NCBI GenBank assembly: GCA_003171335.1
Contig: PMYD01000040.1
Span: forward strand, 1 to 64,000
Length of the DNA stretch: 64,000 nucleotides
Origin: Phycisphaerales bacterium
GTDB taxonomy: Bacteria; Planctomycetota; Phycisphaerae; SM23-33; FEN-1343
Reading direction: 5' to 3'
The translations under genes were made by a program, and so were the position numbers. The notes below the pieces were generated by a model. That model worked only from the letters and a program-made list of their open reading frames with translations, was not told where the DNA came from and did not search any database. Below are positions 34,258-42,244 of this stretch, piece by piece. Every line of letters begins with the position of its first letter. The stretch's first letter is position 1.

Positions 34258-35562
34258 TCAGCCCGCCGTCGCCCTGTATTTCACCTGCCCCTCGACGATC
34301 GTGCACACGGCCTTTGCCGTCAGCGGCCAGCCGTTGTAGGGGCAGTTTCGGCTCTTGCTGCGCCAGGAGGCGATGTCCACGGTGTAGCGCATCTCGGGGT
34401 CGATGATGGTCACATCGGCCGTGGCCCCGACCGCCAGGCTGCCCAGCGATTTGCCCAGTGCCGCCGCCGGGCCGCTGGTCATGCGGGCGATGAGCGCGGG
34501 CCAGTTCATCAGGCCCGTCTCGAGGAGCGCCTTGACGTACAGGCCCAGCGCGCACTCCAGGGCGATAATGCCGTTGGGCGCCAGGGCGAATTCCAGTTCC
34601 TTCTCCTCCGCGGCGTGCGGGGCGTGGTCCGTGGCCACCGAGTCGATGGCGCCATCGGCGACGCCCTCGCGGACGGCCTGCACATCTTCCACCGTCCGCA
34701 GCGGCGGGGCCATCTTGTAATTCGGGTCGTAGCTGGAGCAGGCGGCCTCGGTCAGCAGCAAATGGTGCGGCGTGGCCTCGGCGGTGACGGCCAAGCCGCG
34801 GGCCTTGGCGGCGCGAATCATCCGCACCGAGCCGGCGGTCGACACATGCTGCACGTGGTAGCGGCCGCCGGCGTGGGCCAGCAGCGACAAGTCGCGCTGG
34901 AGCATGATTTCTTCGCTGACCGCCGGCACGCCGGCAAGGCCCAGCCGCACGGCCACGGCGCCGGAGTTCATCACGCCCTTGGAGCCCAAATCGGGGTCCT
35001 GGCAATGCTGCATGATGGTGGCCTTGAACATGCCGGCGTACTGCAGCGCCCGCTGCATGACGCTGGAGGAGGCCACGCCGTCGCCATCATCGGTAAAGGC
35101 CACCGCGCCGGCCGAGAGCATGGAGCCCATCTCGGCCAGCTCCTTGCCCTCCCGGCCTTTTGTAATCGCCCCGGCCGGCAGCACGCGCGCCAAACCCGCC
35201 TGCTTGGCCAGGCGAATGACGTATTCGATCGCCGCCTCGTTATCCAGCACCGGGTGCGTGTTGGGCATGGCCACGATGGTGGCAAACCCGCCGGCCACGG
35301 CCGCCGCCGAGGCGGTGGCGATGGTCTCCTCCTCCTCGTGGCCGGGCTGGCGGCAGTGAACGTGCATGTCGATCAGACCGGGGCAGACGATCTTGCCCGC
35401 CGCATCGATCACCTCGGCCCCGTGCACCGCCGGCAGCCGTGAACCGATCTTGGCCACCTTGCCGCCGGAAAGCAGCACGTCGGCCTTCTTGTCCGTCAAG
35501 GAGGCCGGGTCGATCAGGCGGCCGTTTTTGATGAGGATGTCTCGTGTCTCTGGCATAGTCAT
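34258..35562 (-). CDS. pyrC: Dihydroorotase
   Basis: 434 residues, the type I (long, PyrC/CAD-like) dihydroorotase closing carbamoyl-aspartate to dihydroorotate. Metal ligands: DMHVHCRQPG near residue 65, MQHCQDP, HVQHVST, and the catalytic Asp in ATDHAPHAAEEK. The usual carboxylated-lysine site appears to be FKATIMQH. The start could be the ATG at 35562 or the internal one six bases later. pyrB and pyrR lie upstream on the same strand, separated by a palindrome cluster. Confidence 0.94.
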   Translation of the reverse strand: MTMPETRDILIKNGRLIDPASLTDKKADVLLSGGKVAKIGSRLPAVHGAEVIDAAGKIVCPGLIDMHVHCRQPGHEEEETIATASAAAVAGGFATIVAMPNTHPVLDNEAAIEYVIRLAKQAGLARVLPAGAITKGREGKELAEMGSMLSAGAVAFTDDGDGVASSSVMQRALQYAGMFKATIMQHCQDPDLGSKGVMNSGAVAVRLGLAGVPAVSEEIMLQRDLSLLAHAGGRYHVQHVSTAGSVRMIRAAKARGLAVTAEATPHHLLLTEAACSSYDPNYKMAPPLRTVEDVQAVREGVADGAIDSVATDHAPHAAEEKELEFALAPNGIIALECALGLYVKALLETGLMNWPALIARMTSGPAAALGKSLGSLAVGATADVTIIDPEMRYTVDIASWRSKSRNCPYNGWPLTAKAVCTIVEGQVKYRATAG

Positions 35563-35589
35563 ATTTCAGGCCCGAAGGGCCGAAGGACG

Positions 35590-35765
35590 GTAGCCGGGGG
35601 CGTAAGCCCCCGGATCCCAAGCTGCCGATCAAGAGCCCCGGAGGGGCGACAGAAAACGAGAACAACTCTCTGCGCCGTCTTTCGCCCCTTCGGGGCTCTT
35701 GTCATTTCCGCATTGACTCCGGGGGCTTACGCCCCCGGCTACGGGCCATAGGCCCCTTCGGGGCC
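35590..35765. repeat. GGGGGCGTAAGCCCCC and CCCCGGAGGGGC palindromes in mirrored order
   Basis: GTAGCCGGGGGCGTAAGCCCCCGG near 35590 is mirrored by CCGGGGGCTTACGCCCCCGGCTAC near 35725; between them lie GAGCCCCGGAGGGGCG and CGCCCCTTCGGGGCTC, also mirrored. This fills the pyrC-pyrB gap and may stop or process the pyr transcript. Confidence 0.85.
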
Positions 35766-35830
35766 AAAACAATAAACGTTGACCATCGGCGGGCCACGAC
35801 CAGGGCCTGCCGGTCTGGAGTCCGCGATTC

Positions 35831-36832
35831 CTACGCCTGGCTCCCCTGGTTCACCAGGAACAGCACGGCCATGCGAATTGCCAGTCCGTTGGCCACCTGC
35901 TGGAGGATGGCGCTGTTTTTACCATCGGCCACATCGCTGGTCAGTTCGAGCCCGCGGTTGATGGGCCCGGGGTGCATCACCAGCACATCGGGCCGGGCCT
36001 TGGCCAGCCGCTCGGCGTTGAGGCCGTAGAGCCGGGCGTATTCGCGCACGGAGGGGAAGAGGTTCGAGCCGATCCGCTCGAACTGAATCCGCAGCATGTT
36101 GATCACATCCACGTGCGGCAGCACCTCGTCCAGGCTGTGGCAGATCTCCGCCCCGAGCGTCCGCATGGCCCCGGGCACGAGCGTGGGCGGGCCGACGCAG
36201 ACCACCTCGGCCCCGAGCTTGCGCAGGCCGAAGATGTTCGAGCGCGCCACGCGGCTGTGGGCGATGTCGCCCACGATGGCCACGCGCTTGCCGGCGATGG
36301 ACCCCAGCCGCTGGCGGATGGTGAAGATATCGAGCAAGCCCTGCGTGGGATGCTCGTGCTGGCCGTCGCCGGCGTTCACCACGCTGGTCTTGAGGCACTG
36401 GGCCAGCAGGTGCGGCGCGCCGCTTTGGCTGTGGCGGATGACCATGGTATCGACGCCCATGGCCTCGATGTTGCGGGCCGTATCGCGCAACGTCTCCCCC
36501 TTGGCCACGGAGGAGCCCTTGGCGGAAAACTCCAGCACATCGGCTGAGAGGCGGCTGGCCGCCAGGGTAAAGCTCATGCGCGTGCGCGTGGAGTCCTCGA
36601 AGAACAGGTTGGCCACCACCTTGCCGCGCAGGGCGGGCACCTTCTTGATGGAGCGGGTGGAGACCTCGCGGAAGCTCTCGGCGGTGTCCAGGATGGCCAG
36701 GATCTCCTGGCTGCTCAGGTCGTCGAGGCCCAGGAGGTGCCTGCGCGTCCAGACGAAACCCTCCAGGGCTGTCGTGCCAGTGATGTTGACCGGCCGTTGC
36801 TGATTTTTCGCGCTAGCCCGTGGGGTGCTCAT
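35831..36832 (-). CDS. pyrB: Aspartate carbamoyltransferase catalytic subunit
   Basis: 333 residues. The carbamoyl-phosphate site [12 protein letters not shown] (near 78-90), [45 protein letters not shown] and the C-terminal [11 protein letters not shown] are all canonical. It forms carbamoyl-aspartate in pyrimidine synthesis. Its start codon overlaps the pyrR stop (ATGA), so the two are translated together. No pyrI regulatory subunit is present in the window, in line with PyrR-type control. Confidence 0.96.
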   Translation of the reverse strand: MSTPRASAKNQQRPVNITGTTALEGFVWTRRHLLGLDDLSSQEILAILDTAESFREVSTRSIKKVPALRGKVVANLFFEDSTRTRMSFTLAASRLSADVLEFSAKGSSVAKGETLRDTARNIEAMGVDTMVIRHSQSGAPHLLAQCLKTSVVNAGDGQHEHPTQGLLDIFTIRQRLGSIAGKRVAIVGDIAHSRVARSNIFGLRKLGAEVVCVGPPTLVPGAMRTLGAEICHSLDEVLPHVDVINMLRIQFERIGSNLFPSVREYARLYGLNAERLAKARPDVLVMHPGPINRGLELTSDVADGKNSAILQQVANGLAIRMAVLFLVNQGSQA

Positions 36833-37368
36833 GATGAACGTTTGCCCTTGATGAGGAAGACCGCATCCTTACCGTCGGCCTCGGTGAGATTCACCTGGAC
36901 GCGCAGCGCATCGGGCACATCCAGCCGGCGGCCGACGAAATCGGCGGCGATGGGCAGCTCGCGGCCGCCGCGATCGATCAGCACCGCCAGCCGGATGGCG
37001 CGCGGGCGGCCGAAATCCATGATGGCGGCGATGGCGGCGCGCACGCTGCGGCCGGTGTGCAGCACATCATCCACCAGCAGCACCAGCTTGTCGTCCAGGT
37101 CGAAGTCGATTTCCGTGGCCCGCACCAGCGGCGCGCCCTTGCGCCGCGCCAGGTCATCGCGGTAGAAGGTGATATCGAGCACGCCGTGGTCGATCTGCCC
37201 GCCAAACCGCTCGGCCAGCCGTGCGCCCAGCCGCTGGGCGATGATCTCACCCCGGGTGCGAATGCCGATGATGGCCAGCGGCGCCTTGGCCGGCAAATGC
37301 GAGGCCACGGCCTGATACAGGTCGTCCAGGGCCCGTTGGACCTGCTCTTGGTTCAGCAGCTCTTCCAT
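36829..37368 (-). CDS. pyrR: Pyrimidine operon regulator / uracil phosphoribosyltransferase PyrR
   Basis: 179 residues from the ATG at 37368 ([11 protein letters not shown]); the ORF-track start 102 bases upstream translates the word repeat (CLGFGIWNLGF) and is rejected. The PRPP loop is [28 protein letters not shown] and the [11 protein letters not shown] region match PyrR. In Gram-positives PyrR binds leader mRNA with UMP to cause attenuation. I saw no clear PyrR-binding loop in 37369-37590, which is occupied by the AAATTCCAAATCCC inverted pair. The pyrB start overlaps its stop. Confidence 0.92.
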   Translation of the reverse strand: MEELLNQEQVQRALDDLYQAVASHLPAKAPLAIIGIRTRGEIIAQRLGARLAERFGGQIDHGVLDITFYRDDLARRKGAPLVRATEIDFDLDDKLVLLVDDVLHTGRSVRAAIAAIMDFGRPRAIRLAVLIDRGGRELPIAADFVGRRLDVPDALRVQVNLTEADGKDAVFLIKGKRSS

Positions 37369-37424
37369 GAATTGAGGCAAGCGTACGGCGAGCGGCGGCG
37401 ATTTGCAAGGCGGCGTAGAGGCAA

Positions 37425-37575
37425 ATCCCAAATTCCAAATCCCAAATCCCAAACAAATTCCAAGCACCAAATTCCAAAGGGGAGCAAAAGCACGTCCAGA
37501 GCGAGCGGATGTCCCTTCCCGGGGTTTGGAATTTGGGATTTGGTGCTTGTTTGGGATTTGGAATTTGGGATTTCG
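37425..37575. repeat. Inverted pair of AAATTCCAAATCCC word repeats
   Basis: The left arm (37425-37481) and right arm (37518-37575) are near-perfect reverse complements around a ~35-base GC-rich spacer. Both contain the CAAGCACCAAA/TTTGGTGCTTG box. It lies between the pyrR start and the phosphoesterase end. Confidence 0.9.
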
Positions 37576-37590
37576 CGCTTCGGTCGCCAG

Positions 37591-38484
37591 CTACGCTCGC
37601 CGCAGCGTGAAGACTGTCACCTCAGGCCGTTTATTGAGCTGCAGCCGCCGCGCATACGAGAGTCCGCGGTTGACGTAGAGATGGCCGCCGTCGACGCCGT
37701 AGTACCCGCCGTGATAGTGCTTCTTCTCGACGGGGAAGACCGCATCGCGCAGGCGGCTGACGCCGGCGGGGTTGCCGTGCGTGTGGCCGCTGAGCACCCA
37801 GTGGGCGCCGAGTGAGATCATGTGGTGCGCGGCATCGGGGTTGTGGGCCAGGGCGACCGTGGGCAGGCCCACGTGCGCCTCGGCGAAGGCGGCCTCGGGG
37901 CTGTAGTCGTCCGACCACATGTCATCGACGCCGACAAACTGGATGGCATCGTCGCCGCGGCGGAAAATGGCGTGCTGGTTGCGCAGCGTGTGCACGCCGG
38001 CGTCAAAGAGCCGCCGCGAAAGGTAGCCGGGAAGCTGCCTCATGAGCCCGTGGCCGCGCGGGTGATAGATGCCGAAGTCGTGGTTGCCCAGACAGGCGAT
38101 GCGGGCATCGGTCACCTGCAATTCGCCGAGCAGCCTGGCCACGCGCTTGGCGTAATGCGTGCCGCCGGTGACGAAATCGCCCGTGATGGCCACAAAGGCC
38201 GGCCGCTCATCGTTCAGGTGGCGGATAATCTGCCGCAGGTAGCCTTCCATGACGATAGGCGAGCAGTGTAAGTCGCTGATGTGAATGAGCTTGGCGCCCT
38301 CCAGGGCGGCACCGAGGTTGGGTAGCGGCATGTCCAGCCGCGCAAAGCGGATCCACGACCGGCTGATTCGGCCCGCGTACAGCCCGCCCAGGGCGCAACT
38401 GCCAGCGATGGTCCAGAACAGCCGGCGTACTCGCGGCAGCCGGCCATCCGTGGCAGCCGCCGAGGTGAAGATAATATCGTTCAT
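37591..38484 (-). CDS. Calcineurin-like metallophosphoesterase (YkuE-like)
   Basis: 297 residues from the ATG at 38484 (MNDIIFTSAA); the long upstream extension in the ORF track crosses a repeat cluster. An N-terminal RRLFWTIAGSCALGGLYAG resembles a Tat-like or uncleaved membrane anchor. The metal motifs are all present: DLHCS, GDFVTGG, LGNHDFG, ALAHNPD and SGHTHGNP. The YkuE group acts on membrane or cell-wall phosphodiesters; the target here is unknown. Confidence 0.85.
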   Translation of the reverse strand: MNDIIFTSAAATDGRLPRVRRLFWTIAGSCALGGLYAGRISRSWIRFARLDMPLPNLGAALEGAKLIHISDLHCSPIVMEGYLRQIIRHLNDERPAFVAITGDFVTGGTHYAKRVARLLGELQVTDARIACLGNHDFGIYHPRGHGLMRQLPGYLSRRLFDAGVHTLRNQHAIFRRGDDAIQFVGVDDMWSDDYSPEAAFAEAHVGLPTVALAHNPDAAHHMISLGAHWVLSGHTHGNPAGVSRLRDAVFPVEKKHYHGGYYGVDGGHLYVNRGLSYARRLQLNKRPEVTVFTLRRA

Positions 38485-38654
38485 GCTTCTTTTGAGTCGT
38501 CTGGCGCTACGACCGCCGCTCCTGGCCTCTTGGCCCCCTTGGCATCTGGCGCAATACGTAGGCCTGTTGCAAACATCATAACAAAGACAACCGGAAAATT
38601 GCGGGTAAAAGAGGCGAACATCATCGCGAAAAGCGGCTCGTCCGGCTCTGATCG

Positions 38655-38755
38655 TGGCACGGGCGTCTCGCCCGTGAGTCTCACGGCCATCTTGGCCGTG
38701 AATCCGGCCGTTTCTTGCGCCGCCACGGGCGAGACGCCCATGCCACATTTTCATG
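38655..38755. repeat. CACGGGCGTCTCGCCCGTG palindrome cluster
   Basis: The same four-palindrome mirrored arrangement as 24600-24720, with CACGGCCATCTTGGCCGTG and CACGGGCGAGACGCCCATG. It fills the gap between mutY and the phosphoesterase gene. Confidence 0.85.
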
Positions 38756-38762
38756 CACATTC

Positions 38763-39854
38763 TTACAGTTTGACGCTCGCAAAAACCTTGCGATTGGCGG
38801 CCGGGAAGGCATAGCGCGAGAACTGGGCCGGCGTGATCCACTTCAATTCCGTGTGCACGTGCGGCCGGCAGCGGCCGGCCGAAACCGTGCAGCGATAGAC
38901 GTGCAGGTCAATGGTCATGTGGCTGTAGGCATGGTAAACGCTGGCCACGTGGGAGCCGACCGCGATGGCCAGACCGACTTCCTCGCGAATCTCGCGCTGG
39001 AGCGCCGCCGCGCGGGTCTCGCCGGCCTCGACCTTGCCGCCGGGCAGCTCCCACAACCCGCCTAGGAGGCCCCCCGCCGGCCGGCGGCCGATGAGGTAGC
39101 GCCCGCGGCGCTCGATGAGGCCGGCGACGATCGCGTAATGCGGCAGCGCCTTGCGGCGCATCCGCACCGGCAGGCGGTCGGCATCGCCCGCGCGGCGGGC
39201 ATCGCACAGCCGGCCGATGGGGCATTCATCGCACGCCGGCTGCCGCGGCCGGCAGATCGTCGCCCCAAGGTCCATCAGCGCCTGGTTGAAATCGCCTGCG
39301 CGCCTGGCGGGCAAAAGCTCCTCGGCGATGCGCCACAGCCGGTCCTGCGCCGCGGCCTGATTCAGCGGCCGGCGAATGCCCAGCAGCCGCGCGTACACGC
39401 GCTTGACGTTGCCATCCACCACCGGCGCGGCTCTCCCGAAAGCCACGCTGGCGATCGCCCCGGCCGTGTAACGCCCCACGCCCGGCAGGGCCATCAACCC
39501 CTCGACCGTATCCGGGAACTTGCCTTCAAGCTCCCCCACCACGACGGCGGCCGCACGCATCAGGTTCCTCGCCCGGCTGTAATAGCCCAGGCCCTCCCAC
39601 AGCTTGAAGACCTCATCTTCGCTGGCCTTCGCCAGGGTTTTCACCGTCGGCAGGGCCTTCAAGAACCGGCGGTAATATGGCAGTACGGTCGCCACCTGCG
39701 TCTGCTGGAGCATGATCTCCGACAGCCAGATGCGGTAGGGGTCCTTCGTCCGCCGCCAGGGTAGGTCGCGGGCGTGGCGGCCGTACCAGGTAAGCAAAGA
39801 CCGCTGGAGATAAGACCGCAGGCGTGATAACTCTGGCGATTTGACGGAAGACAC
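38763..39854 (-). CDS. mutY: A/G-specific adenine DNA glycosylase
   Basis: 363 residues. It removes adenine mispaired with 8-oxoguanine. HhH-GPD domain: IWLSEIMLQQTQVATVLPYY, the hairpin LPGVGRYTAGAIASVAFG, and catalytic Asp in VVDGNVKRVYARL. The 4Fe-4S loop CRPRQPACDECPIGRLC follows. The C-terminal ~130 residues are a NUDIX-like domain with GGLWELPGGKVEAGETRAAALQREIREEVG, the MutY 8-oxoG recognition module, here with an unusually intact Nudix box. Confidence 0.95.
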   Translation of the reverse strand: MSSVKSPELSRLRSYLQRSLLTWYGRHARDLPWRRTKDPYRIWLSEIMLQQTQVATVLPYYRRFLKALPTVKTLAKASEDEVFKLWEGLGYYSRARNLMRAAAVVVGELEGKFPDTVEGLMALPGVGRYTAGAIASVAFGRAAPVVDGNVKRVYARLLGIRRPLNQAAAQDRLWRIAEELLPARRAGDFNQALMDLGATICRPRQPACDECPIGRLCDARRAGDADRLPVRMRRKALPHYAIVAGLIERRGRYLIGRRPAGGLLGGLWELPGGKVEAGETRAAALQREIREEVGLAIAVGSHVASVYHAYSHMTIDLHVYRCTVSAGRCRPHVHTELKWITPAQFSRYAFPAANRKVFASVKL

Positions 39855-39897
39855 AAGAATTCTCGTCCAAATGCGGCAGCAACCGGCAGAAACGCTT

Positions 39898-40060
39898 CAT
39901 TCACGTGGTCAAGTTGACCGCGTGATCCTGCTCAGGAGGCAACCATACACAATATGTAGTAGGTCCTCGCCCCTGGCTACACAATTCCCTCATTCACTTC
40001 ATGACCGTCATGAAGTGAAACCTTCAACCAGTTCATTCCCGTGATGAACTGAATGCCTCT
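39898..40060. repeat. Three unrelated-looking palindromes after mutY's start
   Basis: A CACGTGGTCAAGTTGACCGCGTG stem occurs near 39902 (relative of 6699-6721). A perfect TTCACTTCATGAC-C-GTCATGAAGTGAA palindrome lies near 39993. CAGTTCAT/ATGAACTG around TCCCGTG is near 40030. No ORF is supported in 39855-40141. Confidence 0.7.
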
Positions 40061-40141
40061 TACGACGGTACGCTGCCTCAGCACCGATGGCGGCGTCGAC
40101 TGGGGAAATTCCTCAGTCGGCCATATCGCCACATTGCCGCT

Positions 40142-41128
40142 TCACGTCTGCTGCATCAGCAGTTCCACATACTGCGCCCGCTCGAAGGCAAAGCGGTCGG
40201 GCACATCCTCCTGACTGAGTTTGCCGCGGAAATCGGCCAGCGTGGCGTAGCCGTGCCGGTCCATCCAGCCGGCCAGTTCCGCGTTGATGTTCGAGAGCTG
40301 GTCCACGCCGTGGAGATACAGCGTCGAGACCACCTGCACGGCCGTGGCCCCCGCCAGCAGTTGCCGCACGACGCCGCCGGCGGCGTGGATGCCGGTCGAG
40401 GCCACCAGGTCGGCCTTGACCCGCCCGTGCAGCAGCGCGATATACCGCAGCGGCAGCCGGGAATCCTCGGGGCGCGAGAGATTCATCGCGTTACGCAACG
40501 TCTGGCTCTCCTCATCGATTTCCGGCTGGACGAAGCGATTGAAAAGCACCAGCCCCCGGGCGCCGCGATGGTCCAACTCGTTGGCCACGTGAATCAGGTT
40601 CGTGTAGAACGGGCTGAGCTTGACGGCCACGGGAATGGACACCTCTTCCACCACCTTCTGCACCGTGTCGTACAGATCTTTCTCGACATCCTGCGGCGCG
40701 CGATCGGGGTCGGTCTGCACGGCGTAGGTGTTCAGTTCCAGGCCATCTACGCCGGTGTCCTGGAGCTGCCTGGCGAATCCCGCCCAGCCGTCGGGGCTGA
40801 CGGCGTTGAGGCTGCCGAACAGCGGCATGCGCACCGCCTTGCGGCTCTTGGCCACCCACATGAGGTGCTCGCGCGGCCCGGCGTGCTCCAGCGGCGGGAA
40901 GTACGTCAGCGACTCGGCGAACCGCTCCGAGCCGACGGCCAACTGCTCCGACAGCCGCAGCGCCTCGACCATGATCTGCTCTTCGAAGAGCGACTTGATC
41001 ACCATCCCCCCCGCCCCGGCCTCTTCCACTTCCTGGATCGTTGACAGCCGCCCCGACAGCGAGCAGGCCCCCACAAGCACCGGGCTGGAAAGCGGAATCC
41101 CCATATAAGTCGTTGCTAAGTCGGCCAT
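40142..41128 (-). CDS. Dihydroorotate dehydrogenase-like protein
   Basis: 328 residues from the ATG at 41128 (MADLATTYMGIPL), with GAGG seven bases before. An FMN TIM barrel of the DHOD family: PLSSPVLVGACSLSG, GAGGMVIKSLFEEQI, FGSLNAVSPDGW, LELNTYAV, PVAVKLSPFYTNL, and STGIHAAGGVVRQLLAGATAVQVVS. The catalytic Ser/Cys base loop is less clear than in PyrD, so it may belong to the uncharacterised 'DHOD-like' subgroup rather than be the pyrimidine enzyme. No other pyrD is in the window. Confidence 0.82.
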   Translation of the reverse strand: MADLATTYMGIPLSSPVLVGACSLSGRLSTIQEVEEAGAGGMVIKSLFEEQIMVEALRLSEQLAVGSERFAESLTYFPPLEHAGPREHLMWVAKSRKAVRMPLFGSLNAVSPDGWAGFARQLQDTGVDGLELNTYAVQTDPDRAPQDVEKDLYDTVQKVVEEVSIPVAVKLSPFYTNLIHVANELDHRGARGLVLFNRFVQPEIDEESQTLRNAMNLSRPEDSRLPLRYIALLHGRVKADLVASTGIHAAGGVVRQLLAGATAVQVVSTLYLHGVDQLSNINAELAGWMDRHGYATLADFRGKLSQEDVPDRFAFERAQYVELLMQQT

Positions 41129-41298
41129 AGGAACCTCCCACTCATCTCTGTTGGCACGGGCCTTTAGGGCTCGTGTCGCGTTACCAGGCACTTTCAGTAG
41201 TTTCACGCGAACCGTGCCTGAAGGATTATTCGCACGCGACGGGGGCCGAGTCAAATCGAGCGGGTCGGTAAGCGAAGCGGCGGCAAGGAATTCGGGGG

Positions 41299-41395
41299 TT
41301 AGGCTGTAGGTTGTAGGCTGTAGGTACGGCCGGAGAAAACGAGCGGCCTCTTTCCCGCCTTTCCTACAGCCTACAGCCTACAGCCTACAGCCTTC
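41299..41395. repeat. Inverted pair of GTAGGCTGTAGG word repeats
   Basis: Left arm TTAGGCTGTAGGTTGTAGGC (41299 on) and right arm CCTACAGCCTACAGCCTACA (41364-41395) enclose about 40 bases. They sit upstream of the lipoprotein promoter at 41399. Confidence 0.85.
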
Positions 41396-41398
41396 CGT

Positions 41399-41427
41399 TT
41401 GACTTGTGCCCCGCAGGCCTCTAGGCT
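41399..41427 (+). promoter_or_regulatory. Candidate promoter of the small lipoprotein gene
   Basis: TTGACT (41399-41404) and TAGGCT (41422-41427), 17 bases apart, 28 bases before the ATG. The -35 box abuts the word-repeat arm. Confidence 0.5.
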
Positions 41428-41454
41428 GAATACCATCTGCCGAAAGGAGAACCC

Positions 41455-41982
41455 ATGATCCTGCGTCTGGTCGCGGCGGCCGTTGGCCTGGCGATGCTGG
41501 CCGGCTGCGAGGAAAGCACGCGCTACCGATCGATCTCGCTGGGCAATGTGGAGATGCCCGCCGCCATGATGGCCGCCCGCGATGTGATGGGCCAGTATTA
41601 CGGCATCGCCGAGGTGGATGAGTACGCCCACAAGTTCACCTGCGACCCCAAGGTGATGAGGGGCGCCACGGCCGGCCTGCTTTCCAAGGGCTCCGCACGC
41701 GAGCTGGCCGTGCTGCGCCTGCGCAGCGAGGGAAACGCCGTGTGGGCCGACGTGAGCATCATCGTGCAGCACGGAGAAGCCCCGCAGCGGCGGATGATGG
41801 ATCCCTGGATCAGCGGCTACGATTATCCCAGCCCGCCCCCCTACCAGAAGGACGCCCCCTACACCGCCGAGCAGGAAGAGGCCTGGCAGACCGTCGGCCA
41901 TAATGATGCGACGGAGGCGAGAATTCTCCAAGATCTCTACAATGCGCTGCACCCGGAGACGACCAGCCGGCCGGGGAAGTAG
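41455..41982 (+). CDS. Lipoprotein of unknown function
   Basis: 175 residues with AAAGGAG before the ATG. A short signal sequence ends in lipobox MLAGC (Cys18). The body has no family I recognise: ~35-110 could be a small alpha/beta fold (VRLRLRSEGNAVWADVSIIVQ-type strands), followed by a proline- and tyrosine-rich stretch (SGYDYPSPPPYQ). Its convergent neighbour is the ABC permease gene. Confidence 0.75.
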   Translation: MILRLVAAAVGLAMLAGCEESTRYRSISLGNVEMPAAMMAARDVMGQYYGIAEVDEYAHKFTCDPKVMRGATAGLLSKGSARELAVLRLRSEGNAVWADVSIIVQHGEAPQRRMMDPWISGYDYPSPPPYQKDAPYTAEQEEAWQTVGHNDATEARILQDLYNALHPETTSRPGK

Positions 41983-42036
41983 AGTATGCGCCGGGGAAGC
42001 AGAGTCTGCGAATAGTGAGGATGCCACACCGGCCGA

Positions 42037-42225
42037 AATCCCAAATTCCAAATCCCAAATCCCAAACAAATTCCAAGCACCAAATTCCAATGTTCAGCGG
42101 GAAGTCTCTGCGCAACACAACCTTTTTGTTCCCCTTTGGGATTTGGAGCCCTTCGGCGGTGAGCCGCTCAGGGCGGTCGAACCGCTTGTTTGGGATTTGG
42201 AATTTGGGATTTGGGATTTGCCGGC
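42037..42225. repeat. Inverted pair of AAATTCCAAATCCC word repeats with an inserted segment
   Basis: Left arm 42037-42092 and right arm 42124-42225. The right arm is interrupted by about 45 GC-rich bases (GAGCCCTTCGGCGGTGAGCC...) before resuming at TTGTTTGGGATTTGG. TTGTTCCCCTTTGG lies at the arm boundary, as at 32929. Confidence 0.85.
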
Positions 42226-42244
42226 CCTTCAGGCCGGCTTAGGC

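Noticed and set aside
37369-37477. N-terminal extensions such as LGFGIWNLGF on pyrR and similar peptides elsewhere
   Set aside because: They are translations of the AAATTCCAAATCCC word repeats; the internal starts with normal protein beginnings are preferred.
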